From Georgenia subflava (GTDB lineage: Bacteria > Actinomycetota > Actinomycetes > Actinomycetales > Actinomycetaceae): a DNA stretch of 64,000 bases. The stretch is taken from contig NZ_VUKD01000003.1 in assembly GCF_009193155.1 (NCBI RefSeq), forward strand, positions 682,001 to 746,000. Reading direction: 5' to 3'. Both the position numbers and the translations under genes were made by a program. Below, one piece after another: positions 7,919-16,290 of this stretch (the first letter of the stretch is position 1; each line of letters opens with the position of its first letter). Below the pieces are notes generated by a model. That model had not been told where the DNA came from and did not search any database. It worked only from the letters and a program-made list of their open reading frames with translations.

Positions 7919-9190
7919 CTACGCATTCTCCGGCGCCGGCAGGATGTCCGGCACCGTGTGCCCGCCGGAGTGCGGGAGGCGGACGGCGGCACCCGGGGCC
8001 TCGGCGGTGCTGGCTCGCTCGACCAGCTTGACCGGGACGACGACGGGCGGCCCGCCGCGTGGGTGCGCACCCTTGATCTGGGCGACGAGGTTGCGCACCG
8101 CCGCCGCCCCGAGCGCCCGGCGGGGTGTCGCCACGGTCGTCAGCGCCGGCGAGACGAGGTCGGCCGCGAAGATGTTGTCGTACCCCACGACCGACACGTC
8201 CGAGGGCACGCCGATCCCCCGGCCCTGGACGGCGCGGATGAAGCCGATGGCGACCAGGTCGTTGTAGGCGATCACGCCGGACGTCGGCGCGAGCATCCAC
8301 GCTTTCGCCCCGGCGACCCCGCCCGCGACGTTCGGGGACAGCGGGCCGAGCCGGCGCACGTGCACGGACAGCTCGAGGGAGGCCTCGCGCAGCCCGCGCC
8401 AGCGCATCCCGTCCGCCCAGGAGGCCTCCGGCCCGGCGAGGTAGGTCACCGGGTCGTGCCCCAGCTCGCCGAGGTGCTCGAGCGCCCGCCGCACGCCGCG
8501 GGCGTTGTCCGGCACGACCGAGGGGATCTCGCGGACGGCCCGGTTCAGGGCGACCATGGGCTTCTGCTTGGCGATCATCCGGATCGAGGCGTCGGACATC
8601 CGCGACGTGCCGAGCACGATGCCGTCGACGATGGGCAGCGCCCGCTCGAGGGCCTCGCGCTCCCGCTTGTCCGACTCGCGCGAGTCCACCAGCAGCACCG
8701 TGTACCCGGCCTCGGCCGCCTCGTCCTGGACGCCGTTGATGATCTCGAAGTAGACCGGGTTGGTGATGTCCGGGACGACCAGGGCGATGAGGCTGGAGTG
8801 CGTGGTGGCCAGGGCCCGGGCCATCGGGTTGGTCCGGTAACCCAGCTCGGCCGCAACCTTGCGGATCCGGTCGGCGGTCTCGGAGTTGACCCGGCCCGGA
8901 CGCGAGAAGGTGCGCGAGACCGTCGACGGAGCCACACCGGCGGCCTGCGCGACGTCGTAGATCGTGGGCGAGATGCGTCGTCGCTGGCCGCTGGCCACCG
9001 CCTCCGCCGGCACGTCTCCTTCCTGGCCTGGCGGGGTCTCGTATGAGTCTTCCGGGACTGCGGCCTGAGCGTCGGGGACGGCGGCGTCCTGCCCGTCACG
9101 GATCGCGGCGTCCTGTGCCGGACGGTGCTCGTCGTCCAACGCCTCGACCGGTTCGCGGTCCCCCGCCCCGTCGGTGTCCTTGCGTCCCAC
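7919..9190 (-). CDS. LacI-family transcriptional regulator
   Basis: Carries the LacI N-terminal helix-turn-helix TIYDVAQAAGVAPSTVSRTFSRPGRVNSETADRI followed by the hinge helix region RTNPMARALATTHSSLIALVVPD and a periplasmic-binding-protein-like sensor with VVGYDN near its C-terminus. It most likely represses the flanking uronate genes with a hexuronate metabolite as inducer; this is inferred from position and shared inverted repeats. The GTG at 9190, 10 bases after AGGGAGG, is preferred, giving 423 residues with an unusual acidic, Ala-rich extension of about 70 residues before the HTH. A start nearer the HTH would give a standard protein and cannot be excluded. It precedes uxaC on the same strand by 167 bases. 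Confidence 0.9.
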   Translation of the reverse strand: MGRKDTDGAGDREPVEALDDEHRPAQDAAIRDGQDAAVPDAQAAVPEDSYETPPGQEGDVPAEAVASGQRRRISPTIYDVAQAAGVAPSTVSRTFSRPGRVNSETADRIRKVAAELGYRTNPMARALATTHSSLIALVVPDITNPVYFEIINGVQDEAAEAGYTVLLVDSRESDKREREALERALPIVDGIVLGTSRMSDASIRMIAKQKPMVALNRAVREIPSVVPDNARGVRRALEHLGELGHDPVTYLAGPEASWADGMRWRGLREASLELSVHVRRLGPLSPNVAGGVAGAKAWMLAPTSGVIAYNDLVAIGFIRAVQGRGIGVPSDVSVVGYDNIFAADLVSPALTTVATPRRALGAAAVRNLVAQIKGAHPRGGPPVVVPVKLVERASTAEAPGAAVRLPHSGGHTVPDILPAPENA

Positions 9191-9244
9191 AGCGGCCACT
9201 CCTCCCTGAATGGCCACCACCGTAACGGAGTCGGGGGCAACCGG

Positions 9245-9260
9245 CGGCAATCGCTTGCCT
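9245..9260. promoter_or_regulatory. Putative LacI-type operator between lacI and the symporter
   Basis: CGGCAAT-CG-CTTGCCT: inner arms GGCAA/TTGCC perfectly symmetric with the same geometry as the sites before dctP and uxaC. It lies 55 bases upstream of the regulator start and 185 upstream of the divergent symporter, so it could control both. Confidence 0.55.
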
Positions 9261-9316
9261 CTTCCGGGTTCCAGAGTTAGCTGCCTATGTACGTTCCGGT
9301 TAGTTCATGCAATCTC

Positions 9317-9335
9317 TGGCAACTCCTTGTTGCCA
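9317..9335. promoter_or_regulatory. Inverted repeat upstream of the GPH symporter
   Basis: Perfect 7-base arms TGGCAAC (9317-9323) and GTTGCCA (9329-9335) with a 5-base spacer. The half sites equal those of the three 16-base operators but the spacing is 3 bases longer, so it may be a hairpin or a lower-affinity site. It lies about 110 bases before the symporter start. Confidence 0.5.
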
Positions 9336-9445
9336 CGACGGCTGCGGTCGTCGAATGGCCACATCACAACAACCGCCGCCGCGCGCAGGCGCCGTGACCT
9401 CAGGCGTCGGACCGCGCGGTGGCCGGCGGACCGAGGAGCTCTCCC

Positions 9446-10873
9446 ATGACGAGCACGACAACGCGACCGCACCTGTCCTTCAGGACGGTCGCCGGCTACG
9501 GCGCCGGCGACGCGGGCAACAACATCGCCTTCCAGATGACTGGTCTGTTCCTGCTGATCTTCTACACCAACGTCGTGGGGATCGACCCGGTGCATGCGGG
9601 CAACATCTTCCTCTTCGTCAAGATCTGGGACGCGTTCGCCGACCTGTTCGCGGGCCGCATGGTCGACCGGACGATGACCCGCTGGGGCAAGTTCCGTCCG
9701 TTCATCCTCTGGTACTCGGTGCCGCTGCTGGCGGCGAACCTGCTGTGCTTCTGGATCCCCGTCGACGACTACGGCATGAAGATCGTCTGGGCCGTCGTCT
9801 CCTACGCCGTCCTCGGGCTGCTCTACTCGCTCGTCAACATCCCGTTCGGGTCCCTGGCCGGTGCGATGAGCCAGGACCCCGTGGACCGCTCGCGACTCGC
9901 CTCCGCCCGGATGGTCGGTTCCGGCGCGACCATCCTTCTGCTCTCTCTCGTGCTCGCGCCGCAGATCGCGGGCGCCGACGACCTCTCCACCACGTTCCTC
10001 CTCACCGCCGTCGCCTTCCTCGTCGTCGGCACCGCGTTGTACATGTGGACCTTCCTCACCTCGAAGGAGAACGTGTTCCGCGAGGTCGAGCGCGTCACCC
10101 TGCGGGAGACCGTCGCCACGGTCCGCCAGAACGGCCCCCTGGTCCGGCTGTGCATCGCGTCGTTCTTCTACCTCACAGGGCAGAACGTGGTCTCGGCGAT
10201 GGGCATCTACATCGCGAACGACGCCCTCTCGCAGTACGCCGGAGCCGGCAACTGGCTCGCCTCGGTCGTCACGATCATCACCACCGGTGCCGTGCTCTAC
10301 GTCGGGCCTCTCGGCCCCGGCGTCACGCGCCGCCTCGGCAAGAAGCACGGATTCCTGGCCGCCTGCCTGGTCGCGGTCGCCGGCGGCGTCCTGTTCGGCG
10401 TGGGCGACAACCTGCTGGTGAGCCTGTTCGGCCTGTTCCTCATCGGCCTGGGCATGGCGCTGCTGAACACGATGACCTGGGCGCTCGAGGCGGACACGGT
10501 CGAGTACGGCGAGCTCAAGACCGGTATCCGCACCGAGGGCGCGACCTACTCGGCGTTCTCCTTCACCCGCAAGGTCGGCCAGGCGGTGGGCGCCGCGATC
10601 GCCGCCTACGCGCTCGGCCTCATCGGCTTCGACGGCGCCGCGGACGTCCAGCCGCAGTCGGTGCTGGACGGCATGACGCTGACCGTCGCGGTCATCCCCG
10701 CCATCTTCTTCCTGCTGGCGTTCGCGATCATGTGGCGCTACCCCATCACCGAGGACCGCTTCGTCGAGATCATGGACCAGATCGAGGAGAACCGCGCCCG
10801 CCGGCACGCCGAGCTGCACCCGGAGGGCGAGACGGCGGCCACCTCGCCCGAGCCGCTGCCCGCACGCGCCTGA
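9446..10873 (+). CDS. GPH-family sugar/uronide:cation symporter
   Basis: A 475-residue, 12-helix transporter of the glycoside-pentoside-hexuronide family, which moves glucuronides, pentosides or hexoses with H+ or Na+. Family marks are GYGAGDAGNNIAFQMTGLFLLIFYTNVVG at the N-terminus, DAFADLFAGRMVDRT followed by WGKFRPFILW after helix 2, and DTVEYGELKTGIRTEG in the second half. GAGGAG lies 7 bases before the ATG at 9446. It is divergent from the LacI gene and shares its control region, so a role in taking up uronides or uronic acid oligomers alongside the TRAP system is likely. The substrate cannot be told from sequence. Confidence 0.9.
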   Translation: MTSTTTRPHLSFRTVAGYGAGDAGNNIAFQMTGLFLLIFYTNVVGIDPVHAGNIFLFVKIWDAFADLFAGRMVDRTMTRWGKFRPFILWYSVPLLAANLLCFWIPVDDYGMKIVWAVVSYAVLGLLYSLVNIPFGSLAGAMSQDPVDRSRLASARMVGSGATILLLSLVLAPQIAGADDLSTTFLLTAVAFLVVGTALYMWTFLTSKENVFREVERVTLRETVATVRQNGPLVRLCIASFFYLTGQNVVSAMGIYIANDALSQYAGAGNWLASVVTIITTGAVLYVGPLGPGVTRRLGKKHGFLAACLVAVAGGVLFGVGDNLLVSLFGLFLIGLGMALLNTMTWALEADTVEYGELKTGIRTEGATYSAFSFTRKVGQAVGAAIAAYALGLIGFDGAADVQPQSVLDGMTLTVAVIPAIFFLLAFAIMWRYPITEDRFVEIMDQIEENRARRHAELHPEGETAATSPEPLPARA

Positions 10874-10967
10874 CGCGCGAGCAACTGGCGGCAACAAGCA
10901 GCGCCGCCTCGTTCCGCGCGGCGACCACGACGTAGGGTGACGCCAGGAACGAGGCCCAGGAGGAGAC

Positions 10968-11828
10968 GTGCCCGGAATGACTACCGACCTCGTCGGTGAG
11001 CCGCTCGCGCTGGCCGACGCCGTCGCCGCCGAGGTGCGTGGTGCGGCCCCGCTGGGCGTGGCGTACTCGGGCGGCGTCGACTCCGCGCTCCTGCTGGCTC
11101 TCGCGGTCCGCACCCTCGGGGCCGAGAACGTCGTCGCGCTGCTCGGTGTCTCACCCTCTCTCGCCCGGTCCGAGCGGGCGCTCGCCCACGAGACCGCCGC
11201 CTTCATCGGTGCGCGGGTGGTCGAGATCGAGACCCACGAGGGTGAGAACCCGGACTACGTCAAGAACGGCGTCGACCGCTGCTTCTTCTGCAAGGACGAG
11301 CTCTTCGCGAGGATCTCCGACGAGGTCGTGGCCGAGCAGGGGCTCGCTGCTGTCGCGTACGGCGAGAACGCCGACGACGCCCGGCGGCCCGACCGGCCCG
11401 GCTCCCAGGCGGCCACCAACCACCGGGTGCTGCGCCCGCTCTCGGTGGCCGGGCTGACCAAGAAGCAGGTGCGCGAGGTCGCGCGGGCGCTGGCGCTGCC
11501 GGTCGCGGACAAGCCGGCCGCGCCGTGCCTGGCCTCCCGTATCCCCCACGGGCAGGAGGTCACCGCCGAGAAGCTCAAGCAGGTCGAGCGCGCCGAGGAG
11601 GTGCTGCGCGAGCTGGGCTTCTCGGACGGGCGCGTGCGCCACCACGGCGACATCGCCCGGATCGAGCTCCCGACGGCGGAGATCGCCCGCGCCGGAGAGG
11701 AGGACGTGCGTCGCGCGCTGGACGACGGCATCCGCGAGGCGGGGTTCCGCTACGTCGTCGTGGACCTGCGGGGGATCCAGTCGGGCGCGTTCACGCTCCC
11801 GCTGCTGGCGGTCGGCCACCGTGGCTGA
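10968..11828 (+). CDS. larE: LarE, sacrificial sulfur transferase for the nickel-pincer cofactor
   Basis: A 286-residue PP-loop protein that uses ATP to adenylylate a pyridinium dicarboxylate mononucleotide and adds sulfur to it during synthesis of the nickel-pincer nucleotide of lactate racemase-type enzymes. The PP-loop SGGVDS is at residues 34-39. Three cysteines stand out: C105 and C108 in RCFFCKDEL and C187 in PAAPCLASRIPHG. The last matches the family sulfur-donating position, and the trio resembles the [4Fe-4S]-binding LarE type. The GTG at 10968 follows AGGAGGAG closely; an ATG at 10977 is an alternative. larB overlaps its end by 8 bases. Confidence 0.92.
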   Translation: MPGMTTDLVGEPLALADAVAAEVRGAAPLGVAYSGGVDSALLLALAVRTLGAENVVALLGVSPSLARSERALAHETAAFIGARVVEIETHEGENPDYVKNGVDRCFFCKDELFARISDEVVAEQGLAAVAYGENADDARRPDRPGSQAATNHRVLRPLSVAGLTKKQVREVARALALPVADKPAAPCLASRIPHGQEVTAEKLKQVERAEEVLRELGFSDGRVRHHGDIARIELPTAEIARAGEEDVRRALDDGIREAGFRYVVVDLRGIQSGAFTLPLLAVGHRG

Positions 11829-12663
11829 GGTCCGCCGGACTCTCGAGGGCGCGGCCGCCGCTGGGGGCACGGCCCGCGACGTCTTCGCCGAGGACCTCGC
11901 CGCTGCCGGCACGGCCCGCGACGACATCGCCGAGGACCTGGCCGACGGCGGTACCGCCGAGGCGGTGGCCCGCGACATCGCCGTCGACGGCATAGCCGAG
12001 CTGGACCACGACCGCGCTAGGCGCCGGGGCTACCCGGAGGCGGTCTTCTGCCAGGGCAAGTCGCCGGCCCAGCTGCGGGCCATCGCCACCGCGCTGGCCG
12101 AGCGGTACGCCGGCGTGCCGGCCGAGGACGTGCCGGTCACGCTCTTCACCCGGGCCGACGCCGAGCGGGCCGAGGCGGTCCTGGCGGTGCTGCCGGACGC
12201 AATGCACGAGCCCGAGGCCCAGCTGCTGGCGTGGCCGGCGACTCCCCCGCGCCCCACGGGCGGCCTGGTGGTCGTGGCCTGCGCCGGCACCTCCGACCTG
12301 CCCGTGGCGCGCGAGGCCGAGCTGACCGCCCGCTACCTCGGGCGACGCACCGAGCTCGTCGTGGACGTCGGGGTCGCCGGGCTTCACCGCATCCTCGCCC
12401 GCACGGAGACGCTGCGGTCCGCCGCCGCGGTGATCGTCGTCGCCGGCATGGACGGCGCCCTGCCGGGCGTGGTCGCGGGTCTCGTCTCCGCGCCGGTGGT
12501 CGCGGTGCCGACCTCGGTGGGCTACGGCGCGGCGTTCGACGGACTGGCGCCGCTGCTGACGATGCTCAACGCCTGCGCCCCCGGCGTCGGCGTGGTGAAC
12601 ATCGACAACGGCTACGGCGGCGGCCACCTGGCCGCCCAGATCGCCGCACCGCGCGCGGACTGA
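11821..12663 (+). CDS. larB: LarB, carboxylase/hydrolase of nickel-pincer cofactor synthesis
   Basis: A 280-residue LarB, which carboxylates nicotinic acid adenine dinucleotide and splits its phosphoanhydride, the first step towards the nickel-pincer nucleotide. The C-terminal half resembles the AIR carboxylase PurE fold: VVVACAGTSDLPVAREAELTA, DVGVAGLHRIL, VAGMDGALPGVVAGL and VPTSVGYGA. The first 60 residues contain a tandem motif of the form GGTARD..AEDLA present about three times, which is unusual and lengthens the protein. The GTG start overlaps larE by 8 bases. Neither larC nor the enzyme larA is nearby in this window. Confidence 0.9.
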   Translation: MAEVRRTLEGAAAAGGTARDVFAEDLAAAGTARDDIAEDLADGGTAEAVARDIAVDGIAELDHDRARRRGYPEAVFCQGKSPAQLRAIATALAERYAGVPAEDVPVTLFTRADAERAEAVLAVLPDAMHEPEAQLLAWPATPPRPTGGLVVVACAGTSDLPVAREAELTARYLGRRTELVVDVGVAGLHRILARTETLRSAAAVIVVAGMDGALPGVVAGLVSAPVVAVPTSVGYGAAFDGLAPLLTMLNACAPGVGVVNIDNGYGGGHLAAQIAAPRAD

Positions 12664-12702
12664 GGTACGGCCGGGCATGCGCACACGTGCCAGGATGTGG
12701 GC

Positions 12703-13152
12703 ATGAGCACGGTCTTCACCAAGATCATCGACGGCGAGATCCCCGGCCGGTTCGTGTGGGCGGACGAGGCCTGCGTTGCCTTCGCCACCATCGCACCGAT
12801 CACGGACGGTCACGTCCTCGTGGTCCCGCGTGACGAGGTCGACCAGTTCACCGACGCCGACGATGCGCTGGTCGCCCACCTCGCGGTCGTGGCACGCACG
12901 GTGGGCAGGGCGCAGCAGTCGGCGTTCGACTCACCCCGCGCGGCGGTGCTGGTGGCAGGGTTCGAGGTGCCGCACCTGCACCTTCACGTGCTGCCCGCCT
13001 GGGACGAGGCGTCGTTGCGTTTCGACAACGCTCGCCACGACGAGCCCGCTGAGAAGCTCGATGCGGCCGCCGAGCGCGTGCGGCAGGCGCTGCGCGACGC
13101 AGGCCACGAGGCCAACGTGCCGGCCAGGCTGAGTTCGGCCGACCTGGGCTGA
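12703..13152 (+). CDS. HIT-family nucleotide hydrolase
   Basis: A 149-residue histidine-triad protein; the family hydrolyses nucleoside phosphoramidates, adenylylated substrates or dinucleoside polyphosphates. It begins MSTVFTKIIDGEIPGRFVW, has HVLVVPRDEVDQF in the middle, and the triad HLHLHVLP at about residues 92-99. The ATG at 12703 lies 7 bases after AGGA; a GTG two codons earlier is less likely. It follows larB by 39 bases on the same strand and could be co-transcribed, but no functional link is apparent. It converges on a VKOR gene 39 bases away, across a spacer made of CGGCCGACC repeats. Confidence 0.92.
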   Translation: MSTVFTKIIDGEIPGRFVWADEACVAFATIAPITDGHVLVVPRDEVDQFTDADDALVAHLAVVARTVGRAQQSAFDSPRAAVLVAGFEVPHLHLHVLPAWDEASLRFDNARHDEPAEKLDAAAERVRQALRDAGHEANVPARLSSADLG

Positions 13153-13191
13153 GCTCGGCCGACCCGCTGCGCTCGGGCCGACCGGGTGCGC

Positions 13192-13971
13192 TCAGGCGAG
13201 CACCAGGAGCCACTGGTCCCAGAAGATCACCGCTGCGGCGACGATCACGACGACGTACCAGACGGCGACGATCAGCCACCGGTCGGCCACGAGGACACGC
13301 CGCAGGCGGTCCCCGGCGGGCAGGTGACCGGCCTGCACGCTGCGTGCCAGGACGTTGACGAACGTCGGGATGGTGACGAACCAGACGACGAGGCAGTACG
13401 GGCAGAGCATCTCGATGCTGAAGAACGCCTGGTACTGGAACCAGAACACCGCGACGATCGCCCCGGTCGCCCCGGCGGTGAGCGCCACCCAGAACCACCG
13501 CGCCGGCCGTGCCCCCGAGAGCAGCATCACGCCGACGGTCAGCAGCGCGGCGAACGCCACGGTGCCGACGACGGCGTTCGGGATCCCGAGCGCGTGCGCC
13601 TGCCAGGTGGTGATGAAGCTGCCGCAACCGATGAGCGGGTTGAAGTCACAGGCGAGGGCGGCGTTCGGGTCGCCGGCCACCTTGATCTCGGACAGGACGA
13701 GCTCGACGGCCGCCCACACCCCGAGCAGGCCGCTGACGATCAGGACCCAGGCGAGCTCGCGCGGTGCACCGCCGGCCTGCTGGTGGGCGCTCGGACGGGT
13801 GCTGTCGAGCGCGGCGAGCTCTGCCTCGATCTCTTCGTCGGTGAGGTCGTCGTCGCCGAGATCGTCGTCGACGAGATTGTCGTCGGTGCGGTCGTCGCGG
13901 GTGCCGTCGTCCGCGCCGCGGTCCGGCGCGGGAGTCTCGCCGACGTGGGTCGACGGGTCGTGCGAGCTCAT
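13192..13971 (-). CDS. Vitamin K epoxide reductase-family protein
   Basis: A 259-residue VKOR homologue. These membrane enzymes use menaquinone to reoxidise a DsbA-like protein and so drive disulfide bonds outside the cell. The paired cysteines are present: CDFNPLIGC after the first helix and CPYC in the helix EMLCPYCLVVWFVTIPTF. Four to five membrane helices follow an acidic cytoplasmic N-terminus rich in Asp (about residues 1-75) that is specific to this protein. The ATG at 13971 has GGAGGACAC before it; a longer frame upstream is not supported. No DsbA or thioredoxin domain is fused. A second VKOR lies at 62725-63375. Confidence 0.9.
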   Translation of the reverse strand: MSSHDPSTHVGETPAPDRGADDGTRDDRTDDNLVDDDLGDDDLTDEEIEAELAALDSTRPSAHQQAGGAPRELAWVLIVSGLLGVWAAVELVLSEIKVAGDPNAALACDFNPLIGCGSFITTWQAHALGIPNAVVGTVAFAALLTVGVMLLSGARPARWFWVALTAGATGAIVAVFWFQYQAFFSIEMLCPYCLVVWFVTIPTFVNVLARSVQAGHLPAGDRLRRVLVADRWLIVAVWYVVVIVAAAVIFWDQWLLVLA

Positions 13972-14027
13972 GTGTCCTCCCGTGGTGGTGCCCAGAGCAG
14001 TATGGGGCCATCCGGCCCCGCCGTGGC

Positions 14028-16121
14028 TCATCCGTCCGGGGAGTCCTCCGGACGCGCCGCCGCACCGTCAGTGCCATCCGTGTCGAGCGGAGACGGATCG
14101 TCCCCCGCACCGGTCGGGTCGTCGGACGCTCCGCCGGAGGAGTCGAGGTCCACGGTCGGGAAGGTGTACCAGCGGCCGAGCTCGACCGAGGCGTCGGTGC
14201 GGACGAGGATGCGTCGGTAGTCCATCGGTTCGCCGGTGGTGCGGTCCACACGCAGGACGGTGAGCTCGGCGTCGCCGGTCAGCGGTCCGACGGTCGCCCC
14301 GCCGCCCGCGCCGCCACCGGTCGAGGTGCTCACGTACCGCACGCCGAGGCCCTCGACCAGCGGCCCGACCGTGCGGTGCCAGTGCCCCGAGAGCTGGAGC
14401 CGTGCACAGCCCTGCTCGAGGGTCGCGCCCCCGGCGCGCGGGTTGTGGACCAGCAGGATGTCGACCGGGGAGCCGTCCTCGGTGGCGGCGCAGGCAGTCT
14501 CTGCCAGGCGCGCCTCCATCTCCGGCACGGTCTCGTCCCGCTCCGGCCGCGTGCCGGCACCGACAGCCGTGAGCGTGGGGTCGGTGTCGCCGAGGATGCT
14601 CACGCCGCCGACGTCGACGACCTCGCCACCGAGCACGGTCCAGCCGGCGTCACGCTCCTGCTGGGCGGTGATGACCGAGTCGTGGTTGCCGGTCGAGACC
14701 ACCACGGGGATGTCGCCGGGCACGGCGCCGGCGAAGGCGTTGATGCAGTACGACTCGACGGAGGTACCGCTCACCACGGTGTCGCCGCCGTCGAGCAGCG
14801 CCGCCGCTCCGGTGACGTCCAGGGCCGTCGCGATCACCTTGCTCATCCCGACGTTGCAGTGAAGGTCGGACACGAACAGGAAGGTCATCGGGTCCGGCTC
14901 CGCGACGTCGTCCGTGGGCGCACCTGCTGCCGCCTGGTCCGGCCCCGTCGTCCCTGCCTCCACCGACGAACCGGTCTCCGCCGCCGAGGCTTCGTCCGCC
15001 GTCGACGGTGCGTCCGACGGCACCCCCGCCTCCGGCGTCGTCCCCGCCTCAGGCGTCGTCCCAGCCGACGCCGCCGGCTCCGGTTCGGCTGCCGGGTCCG
15101 GTCCTGCCGCCCGCTCCGGTTCGGCTGCCGGGTCCGGCGCCGCTGACGGCGCACCTCCCGGCGCGGCGCTCCCGCCGCCGACCGACGACGCGTCGTCGGC
15201 CTCGTCCCCCGTCCCGGGGCTCGCCTGCCCGCCGGGTGCTTCCTGCGCCGTCGGACCCTCACCTGGCTCTGCCGTCTCCTGCGTCTGCGGCGAGGGAACC
15301 GCGGCGACGTCGGGGCCGAGGGTGTCGGCCGCGTAGGCAGCGGCCAGGTTGGCGGACGCGAGGTTGTAGAAGGCCTCGTTCTCCTCGTAGTAGTCCTTGA
15401 CCACCTGTCCGTAGACCGCGACGACGTCGGCGAGCCGGCCGGTGATGCGGGCACCTTCGAGCGGCGTGCCGTCGAGCACGGCCGGGCTGTAGCCGACCGG
15501 GCGGTCCTGCCGCATCGCGGGCACCGCGACGGCGGCGGTGCCGCTCACCACGAGGGCGATCACGAGGGCGGGGACGCCCGGCCGGGCCAGGGCAGCCTTG
15601 ATCTCGTCGCGCAGCCGCCCGCGGGAGGCGAGCCGGCCCGTGGCCAGGAGGACGAGCATCACCGACCAGGCCACCGCGGTGCGGCCGAGCGCGTCGCTGA
15701 CCAGTCCCTGGACGGCGTCGGTCAGTGCCGCCTCGGGCGAGCCGAAGAGCTGGCCGTAGGACTGCAGGTCGGCGAGCAGCCCGGGCAGGGGCGACCCGCC
15801 TGTCTCGAGGTCGGCGGGGATCTCACGGACGACGACCTCTGCGCCGAGCGGCCACGGCAGCGGGGAGTCGATGATGATCGCACCGAGCGGCCCCATCTGG
15901 AGAGCGACCTGCCGGTCGAGGGTGACGGAGTAGTCCGCCGCGTGCGGCCCGAGCGACGAGTGTGTGCTGGCGGTCGTCACGCCGAGGGCGGCCGCGACCA
16001 GCCCCGTCACCAGGAGGGTCGCCGCGGTCCGCAGGGTCCGTCGGGTGGTCGGGGTCTGGCGGTGCCACCACGCCCAACGACGCCGGGGCGGTCGCTCTTC
16101 TGGCATCTGCATCGCGGTCAT
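14028..16121 (-). CDS. Membrane-anchored metallophosphoesterase
   Basis: A 697-residue protein with a calcineurin-like phosphoesterase domain at its C-terminus. Metal-binding motifs appear in order: FVSDLHCN, LLDGGDT, STGNHDS, LLVHNP and LSGHWHR. The N-terminus has one membrane helix (AATLLVTGLVAAALGV), an extracytoplasmic segment, then two more (TAVAWSVMLVLLATG; GVPALVIALVVSGTAAVAV). Between membrane part and enzyme lies a disordered stretch of about 150 residues rich in Ala, Pro, Glu and Thr, probably a cell-wall-spanning linker. The enzyme therefore likely acts outside the membrane, on an unknown phosphoester. The start at 16121 is preferred to one at 16112. It is divergent from the ligase gene. 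Confidence 0.85.
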   Translation of the reverse strand: MTAMQMPEERPPRRRWAWWHRQTPTTRRTLRTAATLLVTGLVAAALGVTTASTHSSLGPHAADYSVTLDRQVALQMGPLGAIIIDSPLPWPLGAEVVVREIPADLETGGSPLPGLLADLQSYGQLFGSPEAALTDAVQGLVSDALGRTAVAWSVMLVLLATGRLASRGRLRDEIKAALARPGVPALVIALVVSGTAAVAVPAMRQDRPVGYSPAVLDGTPLEGARITGRLADVVAVYGQVVKDYYEENEAFYNLASANLAAAYAADTLGPDVAAVPSPQTQETAEPGEGPTAQEAPGGQASPGTGDEADDASSVGGGSAAPGGAPSAAPDPAAEPERAAGPDPAAEPEPAASAGTTPEAGTTPEAGVPSDAPSTADEASAAETGSSVEAGTTGPDQAAAGAPTDDVAEPDPMTFLFVSDLHCNVGMSKVIATALDVTGAAALLDGGDTVVSGTSVESYCINAFAGAVPGDIPVVVSTGNHDSVITAQQERDAGWTVLGGEVVDVGGVSILGDTDPTLTAVGAGTRPERDETVPEMEARLAETACAATEDGSPVDILLVHNPRAGGATLEQGCARLQLSGHWHRTVGPLVEGLGVRYVSTSTGGGAGGGATVGPLTGDAELTVLRVDRTTGEPMDYRRILVRTDASVELGRWYTFPTVDLDSSGGASDDPTGAGDDPSPLDTDGTDGAAARPEDSPDG

Positions 16122-16290
16122 TGTCTCCCGAGCCGGGCCCCGACGCGCCCGTCCGACGCACACGGCGCGGTGCCGACACCGGGACGGCATTCACTCCACC
16201 ACGCACCGGGGTGCATGAGACCTTGTGTCCACGCATGCTGGTGTCGCGCACCGACTGCCGGGGCGCTCGACCGACCGAGCGGGAGGCCCC

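Noticed and set aside
7872-7919. GGTCGGGC...GCCCGACC arms after the lacI stop as a terminator
   Set aside because: The 8-bp stem has a 32-base loop; too weak to list as a feature.
10881-10897. Further LacI half sites after the symporter stop (GCAAC and GGCAAC)
   Set aside because: The half sites are in direct, not inverted, order and lie downstream of the gene, so they are not counted as an operator.
9305-11206. Minus-strand frame covering the GPH symporter
   Set aside because: It is antisense to a clear transporter gene and rich in Arg, Asp and Glu without domain signals.
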